From assembly GCA_022385805.1 (NCBI GenBank), contig MU277684.1, positions 341,333 through 405,332 on the forward strand: a DNA stretch of 64,000 nt. Direction: 5' to 3'. The notes beneath the pieces are model-generated. The model had not been told where the DNA came from. It saw only the letters and a list, made by a program, of their open reading frames with translations, and ran no database searches. Shown piece after piece: positions 50,625 to 59,762 of this stretch. Numbering within the stretch: position 1 is the stretch's first letter; each line of letters starts with the position of its first letter. Source of the stretch: Pilatotrama ljubarskyi (Eukaryota > Basidiomycota > Agaricomycetes > Polyporales > Polyporaceae). A program made the translations under genes and the position numbers.

Positions 50625-53600
50625 ATGCCGAAGTCAAGTAAAACGAAAGCCAAGGGGGTCTCGCGAGTCGCGCGCCGCGCTATAGTCGAAGGTGCTACCG
50701 CAAGCGGAAGCTCCGCGAGCAGCATATCTCGCAAGAGAATGAAACAGGCGGATATGGCGCAGGAAAGAGAGGACAGCCAGAAGAGGCTCAAGAATGCAAT
50801 TGCAGGTACTTCTTTTGGTCTGATATACGTGACATGCCAGTCTCACCGCTACTGCTTGCATTGTAGGTCTGGGCGGGCGCTTCCGTGAGCAGCTACGCGA
50901 ACTCCATCCCCAAGATGCCCCCGGTGAGGCCGCGCTTGACGACGTTGAGTACAGCTATCAAGATCTGCAGGAGGTGGGACAGGAGATGCAGGTGGAGGGT
51001 GACGTTCCGGGTGAGGAGGACATGGTGCACGCGCTACAAGACTTCATGGGCGAAAGGTGAGCAATAATGAGTCATTCCATCGCGGAATCTGGCCCACCTG
51101 CGCCCAGGTGGCAAACCCCCCGGTCTCACAACGCGCGGATGTGACGTCAGCGTCTTCAAAGTGCGGACGCCAACTGGCAGGAGCATCTCGCGGCCCTCGT
51201 CCCCGCCTACCTCAAGTGGCGCTACCCCTCGTCCTCCGTTCCACCTCACTCCAGCGAGAACGTCCCGCGCAACACGTCTCGGGCTCCCTCGATTGGCGTG
51301 AGGCAATCGCCCCGCCCTCGTCGCGCGCGTCCTCCCCAGCTACCGAGCCTCCGATCGCCTGTGATTCCTCACCGGAGTCGACCTCCAGAGGTCACAAGCA
51401 GTACCCGGATGGCCCTCAGGTACGTTCGGCTTCCCCCACAGCCCCCGACCCCGCCATGCCGCCGGCTCCTGATGCCAGGGCACCGGCGGACATTCCGCGC
51501 GATGGTACGTATGATTTCTCGATCGCTGTGATCGACCTCCATACCCTCGCGTCTACGGCCGAGATCCGCCGGGATGCGACCCAGACCACGGTTGTGGCGC
51601 TCGCAGAGCAGGGTTACATGGCAATGTCTCCCGTATTCCCGACGCTTGCGATCTGCTTCAACACCCTCGAGCTATTTCGTCGCATACGTGCTAGGAAGGC
51701 TTCCATGAGTGTGGAGGCCTTTGCCAAGGTCATCTGCGATTACTATGCTGTGCGCCCACTACCTTGTTTTCGTATTCTTTTGCATGACCATTCGAGCATC
51801 TGCAGATTCCGTACAGGCGGCGCTATCGTACCGCCATGAGTGATGCATACGATGTGTACCTGACGATGCTCCGGAGTATTGATGCCCGCATCAGCACTTC
51901 TCTGAAGCGTGACACCCCTGACTGGAGGGTTCAAAATTTGTGTCCTGCCTGTTGCTATGTGGTAAGCGCTCTCGGACTTTCAGTGTAGCAATCATATGCA
52001 TTTCCCACATAGCTAGAAGACGAGCCCCCTCTTGTGTGGGGGCATATGTACTGCATCGATGGTAATAATTCACTCAAGCGTATTGCGAAATTCGGACATC
52101 GAGAGGTCGCGGATACACGCGATTTCGACGAGAGCGACTACTACCTCCCGGCGGCATGGGTTGATCAGTTCAAAGATGAGGTTCGGTCGCATCGATCTCG
52201 AGAAGCCCGGCAGCAAGCCACCGAGGAACGAGCCGAAGACGATGATGAGTGGTCTGATGTTGAGGAAGATGACGTGGAGTTCCTCGAGGACCCGACAGAC
52301 GATTTTCGGCAGTGCACCAAAAACTGGAAGTCTGCAGCTCGCGACAAGAAAAAGAAGATGTGGGGCATCTTCAACGAGACTGGGATCTTTGCCACGGCGT
52401 GCTGACATGGCTTGATCCTTTGGATTGTGGATATGGTGAGGAGCGGTGAACTGTAAGGTGCACGGTTTTCACTTGGTGCTAACTGTTTACTGACATACCC
52501 CACAGATCAAAATACGCCTTAGCGATCATTGCGAGGGCGTTAAGATTGCTTGGGCCCCGCCAGCTGATCGGATACGACATCGGCTGTTCTTTTCTTAGCA
52601 CCGTCAACGAGAGCTCCCTCGGACCGGACTTCAAGTGGTTGGGATGCCAATGCTGTGTCAATGCGTTCCACGGCTACTCGCACAGCCATCGGTGTCAGAC
52701 TCAGCACCACCCCTCCGTGATACTCGGCGCCGGACTGGAGGAGTTCGAGGGTATGGAACGCGTGTTCAGCGACTCGAATGACAATGTGCTGGTCACTCGG
52801 TACGCCAGCAAATACCATCGCAAAGTCATCATAACACAACACTTTCGTCGATGGGATGATGACAAATACGCCAACCTCGCGACCATGCTCTTGAACAACA
52901 TCCGGCAAGCATCTGATATCATTGCCGAGAACACTGCGCTCGTCGACAAGGTGTGCCTGAGCCTGGGGTGCGGGCCGGCGGATCTCACTAAGTGGCAGGC
53001 CAAGGAAGCTGAGTATTTCGCCACGCTCGGAATGGAGGACCCGGCCAATATAGCCGCCGTGGAGTACGTGGGGCTGCTGCAGGTGCTGGACGCCGCCGAG
53101 TAAGTGGCGATTTCATTATGTGTGCCTGATTGCGACCTCAATATTGATCGCACTGTGCAGAACCGGCGTCGCAAAAGCAATGAATAGCTTCATGACGTCA
53201 CTCCCAGAGAACTACGCTGAGATGCCTAGCATCGCCGGGTCTTCGCAGGCTGCCACCTCGAGCTACTATGCCGAGCTTTCCCGGACGAGGAAGCAGGAGA
53301 CGGAGCGTCGTCTTCTGCACGAGAAGCGTGATACCGCACTCCGGGAGGTAATCATGACTGAAGTCAAACTCGGCATCACTGTTCGGTGGCGTCCAGACAT
53401 GCCACAGTACATCGAGACCCAGAAGTACGTCGTGGAGCGTGACTATCGTGTAGCATTGGACAATCTCCATCGCCTCGTCATTCAGCGGTTGTTCGAACTG
53501 CACAATCTCAATGTCTCTCAAACAGGTGCGCAATATTAGTGGACCGAGAACATTCACTGACTCTCCCGATAGCATACAAAGTCCGGACGTATATCGCGAA

Positions 53601-55041
53601 AAGTCTGCAGCGCCGGTTGCAGGCTATTCGCACAGCCGTCGCGAAGTACAATAACGCTGCCCTAAGACTCACACCGCCTCGTCCCACACTCGATTGGAGC
53701 AAGGTCACACATTACACATTCATCGAGGAGTACGAGCTCTTGCGAGACACCCGGAATGACATCCGCTGATGTGCCAAATCTACCCTAAAGCCGTGAGGTT
53801 GAGGCCGAGAGCCTTTGTAGGTCGAGGCCTCTGACGAGCTGAGCTGAGGTAGACGGCGGGGTCAGGACATGTAGCGGTTCGGCTGGGGTGCCCTTGAGGC
53901 GAACGTCACGATGCGGCGGCGGATCGGAGCGAACGGAGTTCTTCGCAGGTGTTCGCAAGCTCTTCGCGGATGTTCGCAACCGTTCGCGGGTCTTCGCGGG
54001 TACTCGGTACGCTCTTCGCAGTCTTGTCAGGCTCAACGCAGACGCGGAGGGACTCGGTGATTCTTCGCAGCTACGCAGTGTTCAACAGCAACTCAGTGTA
54101 AGACGTGAACAGTGAAGAGGAAGGCAAGATGCTCAATAAGAAACTCGACGCAGCGAAGTAGTAAACGCGAGGGGAACACGAACGCGAACGCAGTTAGGGC
54201 TCAGTGAGATCTCTGCTCTCGAGAGGGGGAACAGAATCTGGATTGCTGCGCTGCAAAGCGCGAGTATTCTACATCAGTGCCAAAATGGCGTGCTACGCAT
54301 GTGACACCAGACCGGACCTTCGCGCTGCCGAGCCGACTGCGAACGCACGGACCTAGCGCCAGGGGCATCTTCAGGGCAGGCTGGTGCAAAGGATTTCGCT
54401 CCCCAACGCCTGGTCATCCGCCGGGTTCTGTGCAATGGCTGCACGTCGAGTCCCTCGCGGGACTTTGCGATCCGTTGCGGAGGCTGCGAAGCTGCGAAGG
54501 CCTGCGGAACTGTGCGAAGAACTGCGAAGAACTGCGAAGATGCGCGAAGGGAGCGGCTTCGGTGCTCCGTGGCCTCGTGTGCGGAGTGGGGTCGCATCAC
54601 CGCTGCAAGCCGTGGGCTCAACCCCTCGTGCGCGAGACAATGAAGAAGGCCCGCAAGATCCTGTGTGCTCGGGAGGAGCTCGAACGCTGCAATGTGGAAG
54701 TTCGCAGATTGCACACCGCAGTCCTGGACGAGATCGCCGAGTTGCAGGGTGCCATCCGTGCCGCACAAGAACACGCCGACCCGATTTTGGGGCCCTTGGA
54801 GGACTTCGCGGTTCGCCATACTCGTGTGAACTCGCACCTCCTTGCCGTGATCCAGCAGATCCACGTGTTGAAGGGCTTCAGTGGCGAGCGCACTCCTGGG
54901 CGCAGAATTGGTATGCCTGCTCCTGGTCTGTTCGCATCCTCGGGAACACATGAAGCTCTGGTTCGCGATGCACAGGACGAACTTGTACGCGAGGAGGAGG
55001 ATACAGGCATAGACGAGTCTGAGATGCAGGACACGGTGTGA
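50625..55041 (+). pseudogene. KDZ transposase (copy B), broken by stop codons and an insertion
   Basis: A second KDZ transposase, clearly diverged from copy A. It starts at the ATG 50625 (MPKSSKTKAKG). Recognisable blocks: NWQEHLAALVPAYLKWRY, FNTLELFRRIRARK, YRRRYRTAMSDAYDVYL, DTPDWRVQNLCPACCY, YCIDGNNSLKR, IGYDIGCSF, NAFHGYSHSHRCQ, FEGMERVFSDSN, HRKVIITQHFRRWDDD and RPTLDWSKVTHYTF. Introns with good borders are seen near 50806-50868 and at 51057-51110, among others. Two in-frame TGA codons break it: 51142-51144, and 52403-52405, where copy A has the Arg of CRHG. After LLRDTRNDIR the frame meets an insertion at 53769-54605 and resumes at 54606 with KPWAQPLVRETM, GFSGERTPGRRIG and a stop at 55039-55041. 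Its element borders were not found. It appears inactive. Confidence 0.75.
53769..54605. mobile_element. 0.8-kb non-autonomous insertion with TTCGC/GCGAA subterminal repeats
   Basis: The segment splits the transposase copy B between DIR and KPWAQPL. CCGCTG stands on both sides (53763-53768 and 54600-54605), a possible 6-bp target duplication. An 8-bp alternative, AAGCCGTG (53788-53795 and 54607-54614), is also possible. The left part (53936-54080) is dense in TTCGC motifs (TTCGCAG, TTCGCGG); the right part (54470-54550) carries the same motif inverted (CTGCGAAG, GTGCGAAG). Such oppositely oriented subterminal motifs are typical of hAT-like or similar non-autonomous elements. No transposase ORF and no clear terminal inverted repeat were seen. 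Confidence 0.6.
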
Positions 55042-55425
55042 GTATTCGAGTTTGCGGCCAATGTACTGTAGCACATGTTCCATGGTTCTTGCGCTTCGCA
55101 CTCACACAAATGTACCAATCCCGTACGTGATGTAAGAATCGTACTTACGAGAACTGGGACAGATGTTTAGTCATCTGACAATGTAATATATCGCATATCA
55201 AGTTCCTTGAACAGCATGCTTGATGGAACGAGTGTGCGGTCGCGATAGAAGCTTGAGAGGCAGTCAGATGCATGCGCATGTGCAATGTGAGAGCCGCGCC
55301 TCAGCTTATGTGAGAGACGCCGCCGCGAGTTCAGCTTCATCTCTCACTTCTTTCCCTCGTGCTCTCAGTCGCTCCCTCGCACCTCCTCCCCCACATCCTG
55401 ATATTTCCACCTCGTTCGTGCTATC
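55042..55425. other. Intergenic region, no gene seen
   Basis: This lies between transposase copy B and the small gene at 55426. The last 90 bp are C/T-rich (CTCCCTCGCACCTCCTCCCCC), a likely promoter. No RNA gene or further ORF is supported. Confidence 0.5.
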
Positions 55426-56217
55426 ATGAAGACGGATTCCAACTCGCAGGAGGCCATAGATCCAAACTCCCAGCTGGTGTGGTGGGCAGTTCTCGGAAAA
55501 GGACTCTATCGCAAGACTATTGACAAGTACGTACCCCTCTGTGTGAGCGCGACCTACACGACCGATCAGCTGCCCCATAGACCTTTCATTACTGGCGGCG
55601 GTAAGTATGTGGACTCGTTTCCGATCGTCTTCAAGGTGTGGGAGGAGAAACTCGCAGACGAGGTCTTGATGTTCCGCGACGCGATGAAGGAGATCGAGAA
55701 GGCAAAGAACACCACGAGGCAAGTTGAACTTGCTCTTACACTCCCCGGCACCAACACCATCCTGCTTGAGTACTTGGAGTCGAGCTACGGCCAGGGCATG
55801 TACCCGGTTGTTTACGGCCACGAGTGCGCCATCTTCCTCACCCAGTACGTATCTGTATTGCATCAGATTTCGTGTTCGTGCCTCACAGGTCCTCAAGCAC
55901 CGACACTCTCAACGCGACCAAGGGCCTCTCGAAGACTATTTGGAAGAAGGTTCCGACATTCGGTCGTGCAGTCGCCTACATGCTCTCCAAAGGTGAGAGC
56001 GAGAAGAGCGACGAGTACAGGAAGATGATCTCTGACCACATGAAGCTGGAGCCCAAGCACGGTAAGACACCTCGCCTGTGTTTGCGCCTCTGTACTGATT
56101 ACATCCACAGTCCAGCAGCACTCAGAACTCCCTTCCTCGACTTCTCAGCAGCTGCCGGCTACGCCCACCCGCTGTCTGCGCCCTGCTGCAGCCTCGAGCT
56201 TTTCGCCCACCGTGTGA
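55426..56217 (+). CDS. Small unknown protein, 3' end apparently taken over by a retrotransposon LTR
   Basis: Exons 55426-55526, 55581-55844, 55889-56061 and (predicted) 56111-56217 give 214 residues with consistent phases. I do not recognise the family. The body is well formed: SQLVWWAVLGKGLYRKTIDK, VDSFPIVFKVWEEKLADEV, MFRDAMKEIEKA, LLEYLESSYGQGMYPVVYG, WKKVPTFGRAVAYML. There is no signal peptide; it is probably a soluble intracellular protein. The donor at 56062 (GTAAGA) is good, but the acceptor used here (CCACAG ending 56110) lies inside the sequence I assign to the LTR (from 56091). The final exon codes a low-complexity Ser/Pro/Gln tail. The native last exon may thus have been separated by the Ty3 insertion. 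The first three exons are much more secure than the last. Confidence 0.6.
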
Positions 56218-56649
56218 GGAAACCGGCGCTTCGCGGTGACTTGCGGTCGTTGAGGCGGCGAGTCGAGCGAGGCGGTCGGAAACACGAGAGTCGGGTCGGA
56301 CGCGAGTGCTTGAGTAGGACAAGTATTGTATCCGAAGACTGCTGGACTGGGTAGATACAGGCAAGTATTTATACGAGTAGTACCAGGCACAGCAAGTGAA
56401 AAAGAATCAGGATTAAAAGAAAGGAATGAGGGCCGCGACGCGGCGAGAGTCGACGAGAGTCGGTCGAGACGTCGTCGAGGTTGAAAATGAAATCGGTGGG
56501 AAGAGTGGCCGAGGGTCCACAGGAACGGGAAGAAAGTAAAGGTGGAGCAGGACAGCCCAAGGAACTCGCGGGCGTCACGGTCACGTGACCGTGCTTCTCC
56601 CGCTCGGTCTGTCTGTTCGCGGTCGTGGTAAGCGCTCCGCCACCTTACA
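56091..56649 (-). repeat. 3' LTR of the Ty3/Gypsy element
   Basis: On the minus strand the sequence runs from TGTAAGGTGG (right border 56649) to CAGTACA (left border 56091), a TG...CA unit of 559 bp. A polypurine tract lies directly upstream (minus strand, 56663-56650). A TATA-like box sits inside. The left border is less sure than the right one because the second LTR is outside the window and cannot be aligned. Confidence 0.6.
56366..56373 (-). promoter_or_regulatory. TATA-like box in the LTR
   Basis: TATAAATA on the minus strand, inside the LTR about 280 bp from its 5' border. It is the expected place for the retrotransposon promoter. Confidence 0.5.
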
Positions 56650-56663
56650 TCCTCCCTCCAGGC
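56650..56663 (-). promoter_or_regulatory. Polypurine tract of the Ty3/Gypsy element
   Basis: On the minus strand GCCTGGAGGGAGGA stands immediately before the LTR's TGTAAGG. A purine run at this exact position is what primes plus-strand DNA synthesis in LTR elements, and it supports the right LTR border. Confidence 0.65.
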
Positions 56664-56714
56664 CTACAGTATGGAGGCCTACTCACTGGGCTTTACGACC
56701 GCATGCTGGACAAA

Positions 56715-57284
56715 CTAGTAGGCTTGATTCTCAAAGCCACTGGGCTCTTGCCTGTCGACAGCCATCGGATCGGGACCTTGCTCGGGAGCCTCGGTCCCGC
56801 CCTCCTCATACTGCTGGTCGTACCCGTCGCCGTCCTCCTCTGCCGGCTCGTCTACCGGGTACTCGCCTGCAATCACACAACGTCCAAATGCGTCAACGAC
56901 CTCTCGCAGGAAGACGTCAATTGCAGACATACCGTCTCCAGCGGGCGCAGGAGGTGCCGGCTGCTCGGCCTGCTGCTGCTGATCACGGTTGCACCCGCCC
57001 CGTCGGCCACGCCTCGTCGCACGGTCGCGACGTGGCGCACCTGACGGCGCACCAAGACGCTCGGTAAGTGATCTCCCTTGGGAATGAGCACGGTCGCGTC
57101 CGCGCCCGCGTCCACGCCGGTATCCGCCGCGTCCACCATGTTCGTAGCGTGGTGCCCCGTCCCCGCCGCGGCAATGCCACTGCGATGCAGACGGGCCAGC
57201 GTTCTGAACCAGCCCGGCGATTTGCGTGTTGACAGCAGATGCGTGCGCGAGGAAAGCGCTGAACACCCCCGCTGTCATGGTCAC
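56715..57284 (-). CDS. Additional in-frame ORF downstream of integrase, unknown function
   Basis: A 189-codon ORF in the same frame as pol, beginning at the minus-strand ATG 57284. The frame is open all the way back to the pol stop at 57417-57419, so the protein-like sequence (PHEFPDLVAAARQPSQDIPG) extends upstream of this ATG. Features: TAGVFSAFLAHASAVNTQIAG, an RGG-like basic segment (GGRGGYRRGRGRGRDR), then an acidic, Gln/Glu-rich C-terminus. I do not recognise it. Position and composition would fit a nucleic-acid-binding accessory protein or a displaced gag-like piece. There is no signal peptide or membrane anchor, so it is not env-like. Confidence 0.5.
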   Translation of the reverse strand: MTMTAGVFSAFLAHASAVNTQIAGLVQNAGPSASQWHCRGGDGAPRYEHGGRGGYRRGRGRGRDRAHSQGRSLTERLGAPSGAPRRDRATRRGRRGGCNRDQQQQAEQPAPPAPAGDGMSAIDVFLREVVDAFGRCVIAGEYPVDEPAEEDGDGYDQQYEEGGTEAPEQGPDPMAVDRQEPSGFENQAY

Positions 57285-57416
57285 GCCCGGAATATCCTGG
57301 CTGGGCTGGCGCGCGGCCGCGACGAGGTCGGGGAACTCGTGAGGGCATGGAGCGTACCGCTGAGACTTCTTGTAGACTTCAAGATACCCTGCCGGCGGGT
57401 CACCCGGGTAAGGTCC

Positions 57417-59762
57417 TCATCGCGCAAGCCAGGTGCGGAACGCTTCGGCATAGCGTTCCCAGCGCACACCGTCCTCGGCATTATAGACCGTCATTTCTTC
57501 AGCAGGGGAAGTGCGGAGATGAGATGGCGAGGGGTGTGAAGGCAGCGGGTGCGTCTCCGGCTCTGCGCGCAGGGAGTCTCTAATACTCACATAGGTCATA
57601 GGATGCCCAGCTTGTTGCGTCGGTGTGTGTCGGCCAAGCACGGGCGGCGCGCCCTCAACGAAGGTGGTGGCCGCCACTGAGATCACCGGCGCCTCCTGCG
57701 CCCGATCATGGTGCGTCGTATTCGTTGTCCCCGGGCGCGATGAGCTTGATAACTGACGGGCATGCGCAATCCCTAGTGCTTCAAAATATTCTTCCAATGC
57801 CTGAAGGTGCCGTACATCGCAGTACGGGGCCCAGGTGACATCACCTGTGGTCCATTGCACCTCGAACTCGGCGTCCACGCCCTTGCCGGCATGCGAGATG
57901 ATTCGATCCACGGCCCACTCCCTGGGCTGCTCCCCAAAGCCGGGGAGCTGGTGGAACTGGCGTCCGGGAAATCGACGGTCGTCATTCGGGAAATGCGGCC
58001 GCAAGAGCGACGCGTGAAAGGTCGGGTGCAGGCCTCGGGCATGGAGTTCCTTCGGGAGCTCCAAGCGGTAAGACGCGCCTTCGTTTACTATCTCAAGTAT
58101 GCGGAACGGTCCCAAGTACTTAGGCACTAGCTTACGAGCGCGTCCCTTAGGTATATTCAGGTTCTTTGTAGAGAGATATACAAGGTCGCCGGCGGAGAAG
58201 TCCGCCTTCCGGCGATGTTTATTCGCTTGCAGGACCTGCGCCGTACGCATGGTTATAATCGAATCATGGGCCATCATAATGGCCTCTTTGATACGTTCCG
58301 CAAACGCCTGGACACCGGGGTACTCGGACTGGGACGACCACACGAGTGAGCGCGGCATCTGACCGTAGTTCATGTAGAATGGTGAGAACCCAGTGGTCTC
58401 TGAGCGCGCGGAGTTCATTGCTAACTCAATAGCAGGGAGGCGAAGAACCCAGTCCTTCTGGTCCGGGCGAACACATTGGCGGAGCATCTGTGTCATGGTA
58501 CGATTCGCGCGCTCGGTCATTCCATCGGTCTGTGGGTGGTATGCAGAAGAGAGTCTGAGCTCAGTCCCCAGTAAGTCGTGCAAACGACGCCAGAAAATGC
58601 TCGTGAATAACGTATCCCGGTCGCTGATAATTCGCTCGGGTAGTCCGTGTAGTTTGTACACATGCTCGAACACGACCTCAGCCATTTCGCGTGCACCGTA
58701 GGTCTGTTTTGTTGGGATTAGGTGGACCATAGAAGTCAGCTGATCAATGACTACGCAGATCATGTCGTACGAGCCATTGCGATTCGCTGATTCGGGCAAG
58801 GGACCAACGAAATCAATCCCGATATATTGCCATGGTCGTCGCGGTACCGGAAGCGGCCGTAGGAGCCCCAATGGCCGTGTAGTCTGTGATTTGGTGGTAG
58901 CGCATACGCCACATGTCTTGCAGTAAGTTGCGACGTCTAGTGTCATCTCTGGCCACCAGACCTCGTCGCGTAAATATGCTAATGTCTTCTTATGGCCCAG
59001 ATGCGCGAGGATTGAATGAGCATGCCTCAGGATGATTTCCCGCAGGCGACGTGAGCCCACAATGATATCTGGGATACACAGACAGTATGTGCCATCGTCC
59101 GTCTTGTAAAGAAGGTCCTCCACTAACTCGAAGTGCGGGGAGTCGTCCGGCTTCTGCACGATCTTTCGGAAGTACGAATCGTCTGTGTAACGGCCTCGCA
59201 GGCATTCCGGTAGTGGGATTCCAAGATCCCCCGCACTGGATACAAGACGCGGAGGCTCTAGGCGGGCAGCTCGTTTGCCGGCGCTGTTGTCTCCCGGAGT
59301 CTTGGGTGGTACTACCGGTACCTCCGCTTGTTCATGAGTGGTTTCCATATGTATAGGTCGGTCGGAGGATGTCCGTGTAGCCTCTATACTGACTCTATCG
59401 TTCTCTAGCTCTGACTCCTCCACGTCTGGCTGCAGAGGAACAGAGCCTCGTGCGCGGCAAGGCTGCGACAGAACTGCACGCCCATGGTGCATGGTGCGGT
59501 ACGCGCCTTCCGGCAGCGCCTTGTGAGCGATGCGAGCTGACCGGCGCGGTGAGAAGTCAACCACAGCTGCCGCTCCCGTGTAGATCGCTCGTAAGTGTGG
59601 GATACCGGCCCCATCGTCACTTACGTATTCGGACGTTGCTCTCTCTGTACCCGCCGGTTCGTCACTGTAAATACGGGACAGAGCGTCGGCTAATGTGTTC
59701 GTAGGTCCCGGTATATAATGTACTGTGAATTTGAACTCGTTGAGTACGTCCATCCATCGGTG
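57417..59762 (-). CDS. Ty3/Gypsy pol, 3' part: RNase H end, integrase, chromodomain
   Basis: This frame continues directly after a TAG codon at 59763-59765 and ends at 57417-57419; the first ATG is at 59753. In order: end of RNase H (FTVHYIPGPTNTLADALSR), a spacer, the integrase zinc finger (HAHSILAHLGH... and CKTCGVC), the integrase core with its three acidic residues in GIDFVGPLP, IISDRDTLF and MTERANRTM, a GPY/F-like segment (HARGLHPTFHASLLRPHFPND), and a C-terminal chromodomain (WAVDRIISHAGKG, FEVQWTTGDVTWAP). The chromodomain probably guides insertion to marked chromatin. The catalytic residues are present. The upstream stop makes it dependent on readthrough or shows that the copy is dead. 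Confidence 0.9.
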   Translation of the reverse strand, partial: HRWMDVLNEFKFTVHYIPGPTNTLADALSRIYSDEPAGTERATSEYVSDDGAGIPHLRAIYTGAAAVVDFSPRRSARIAHKALPEGAYRTMHHGRAVLSQPCRARGSVPLQPDVEESELENDRVSIEATRTSSDRPIHMETTHEQAEVPVVPPKTPGDNSAGKRAARLEPPRLVSSAGDLGIPLPECLRGRYTDDSYFRKIVQKPDDSPHFELVEDLLYKTDDGTYCLCIPDIIVGSRRLREIILRHAHSILAHLGHKKTLAYLRDEVWWPEMTLDVATYCKTCGVCATTKSQTTRPLGLLRPLPVPRRPWQYIGIDFVGPLPESANRNGSYDMICVVIDQLTSMVHLIPTKQTYGAREMAEVVFEHVYKLHGLPERIISDRDTLFTSIFWRRLHDLLGTELRLSSAYHPQTDGMTERANRTMTQMLRQCVRPDQKDWVLRLPAIELAMNSARSETTGFSPFYMNYGQMPRSLVWSSQSEYPGVQAFAERIKEAIMMAHDSIITMRTAQVLQANKHRRKADFSAGDLVYLSTKNLNIPKGRARKLVPKYLGPFRILEIVNEGASYRLELPKELHARGLHPTFHASLLRPHFPNDDRRFPGRQFHQLPGFGEQPREWAVDRIISHAGKGVDAEFEVQWTTGDVTWAPYCDVRHLQALEEYFEALGIAHARQLSSSSRPGTTNTTHHDRAQEAPVISVAATTFVEGAPPVLGRHTPTQQAGHPMTYVSIRDSLRAEPETHPLPSHPSPSHLRTSPAEEMTVYNAEDGVRWERYAEAFRTWLAR

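Noticed and set aside
54274..55101. 275-codon minus-strand ORF
   Set aside because: It is antisense to the C-terminal part of KDZ transposase copy B and its insertion. The plus strand carries the recognisable transposase sequence.
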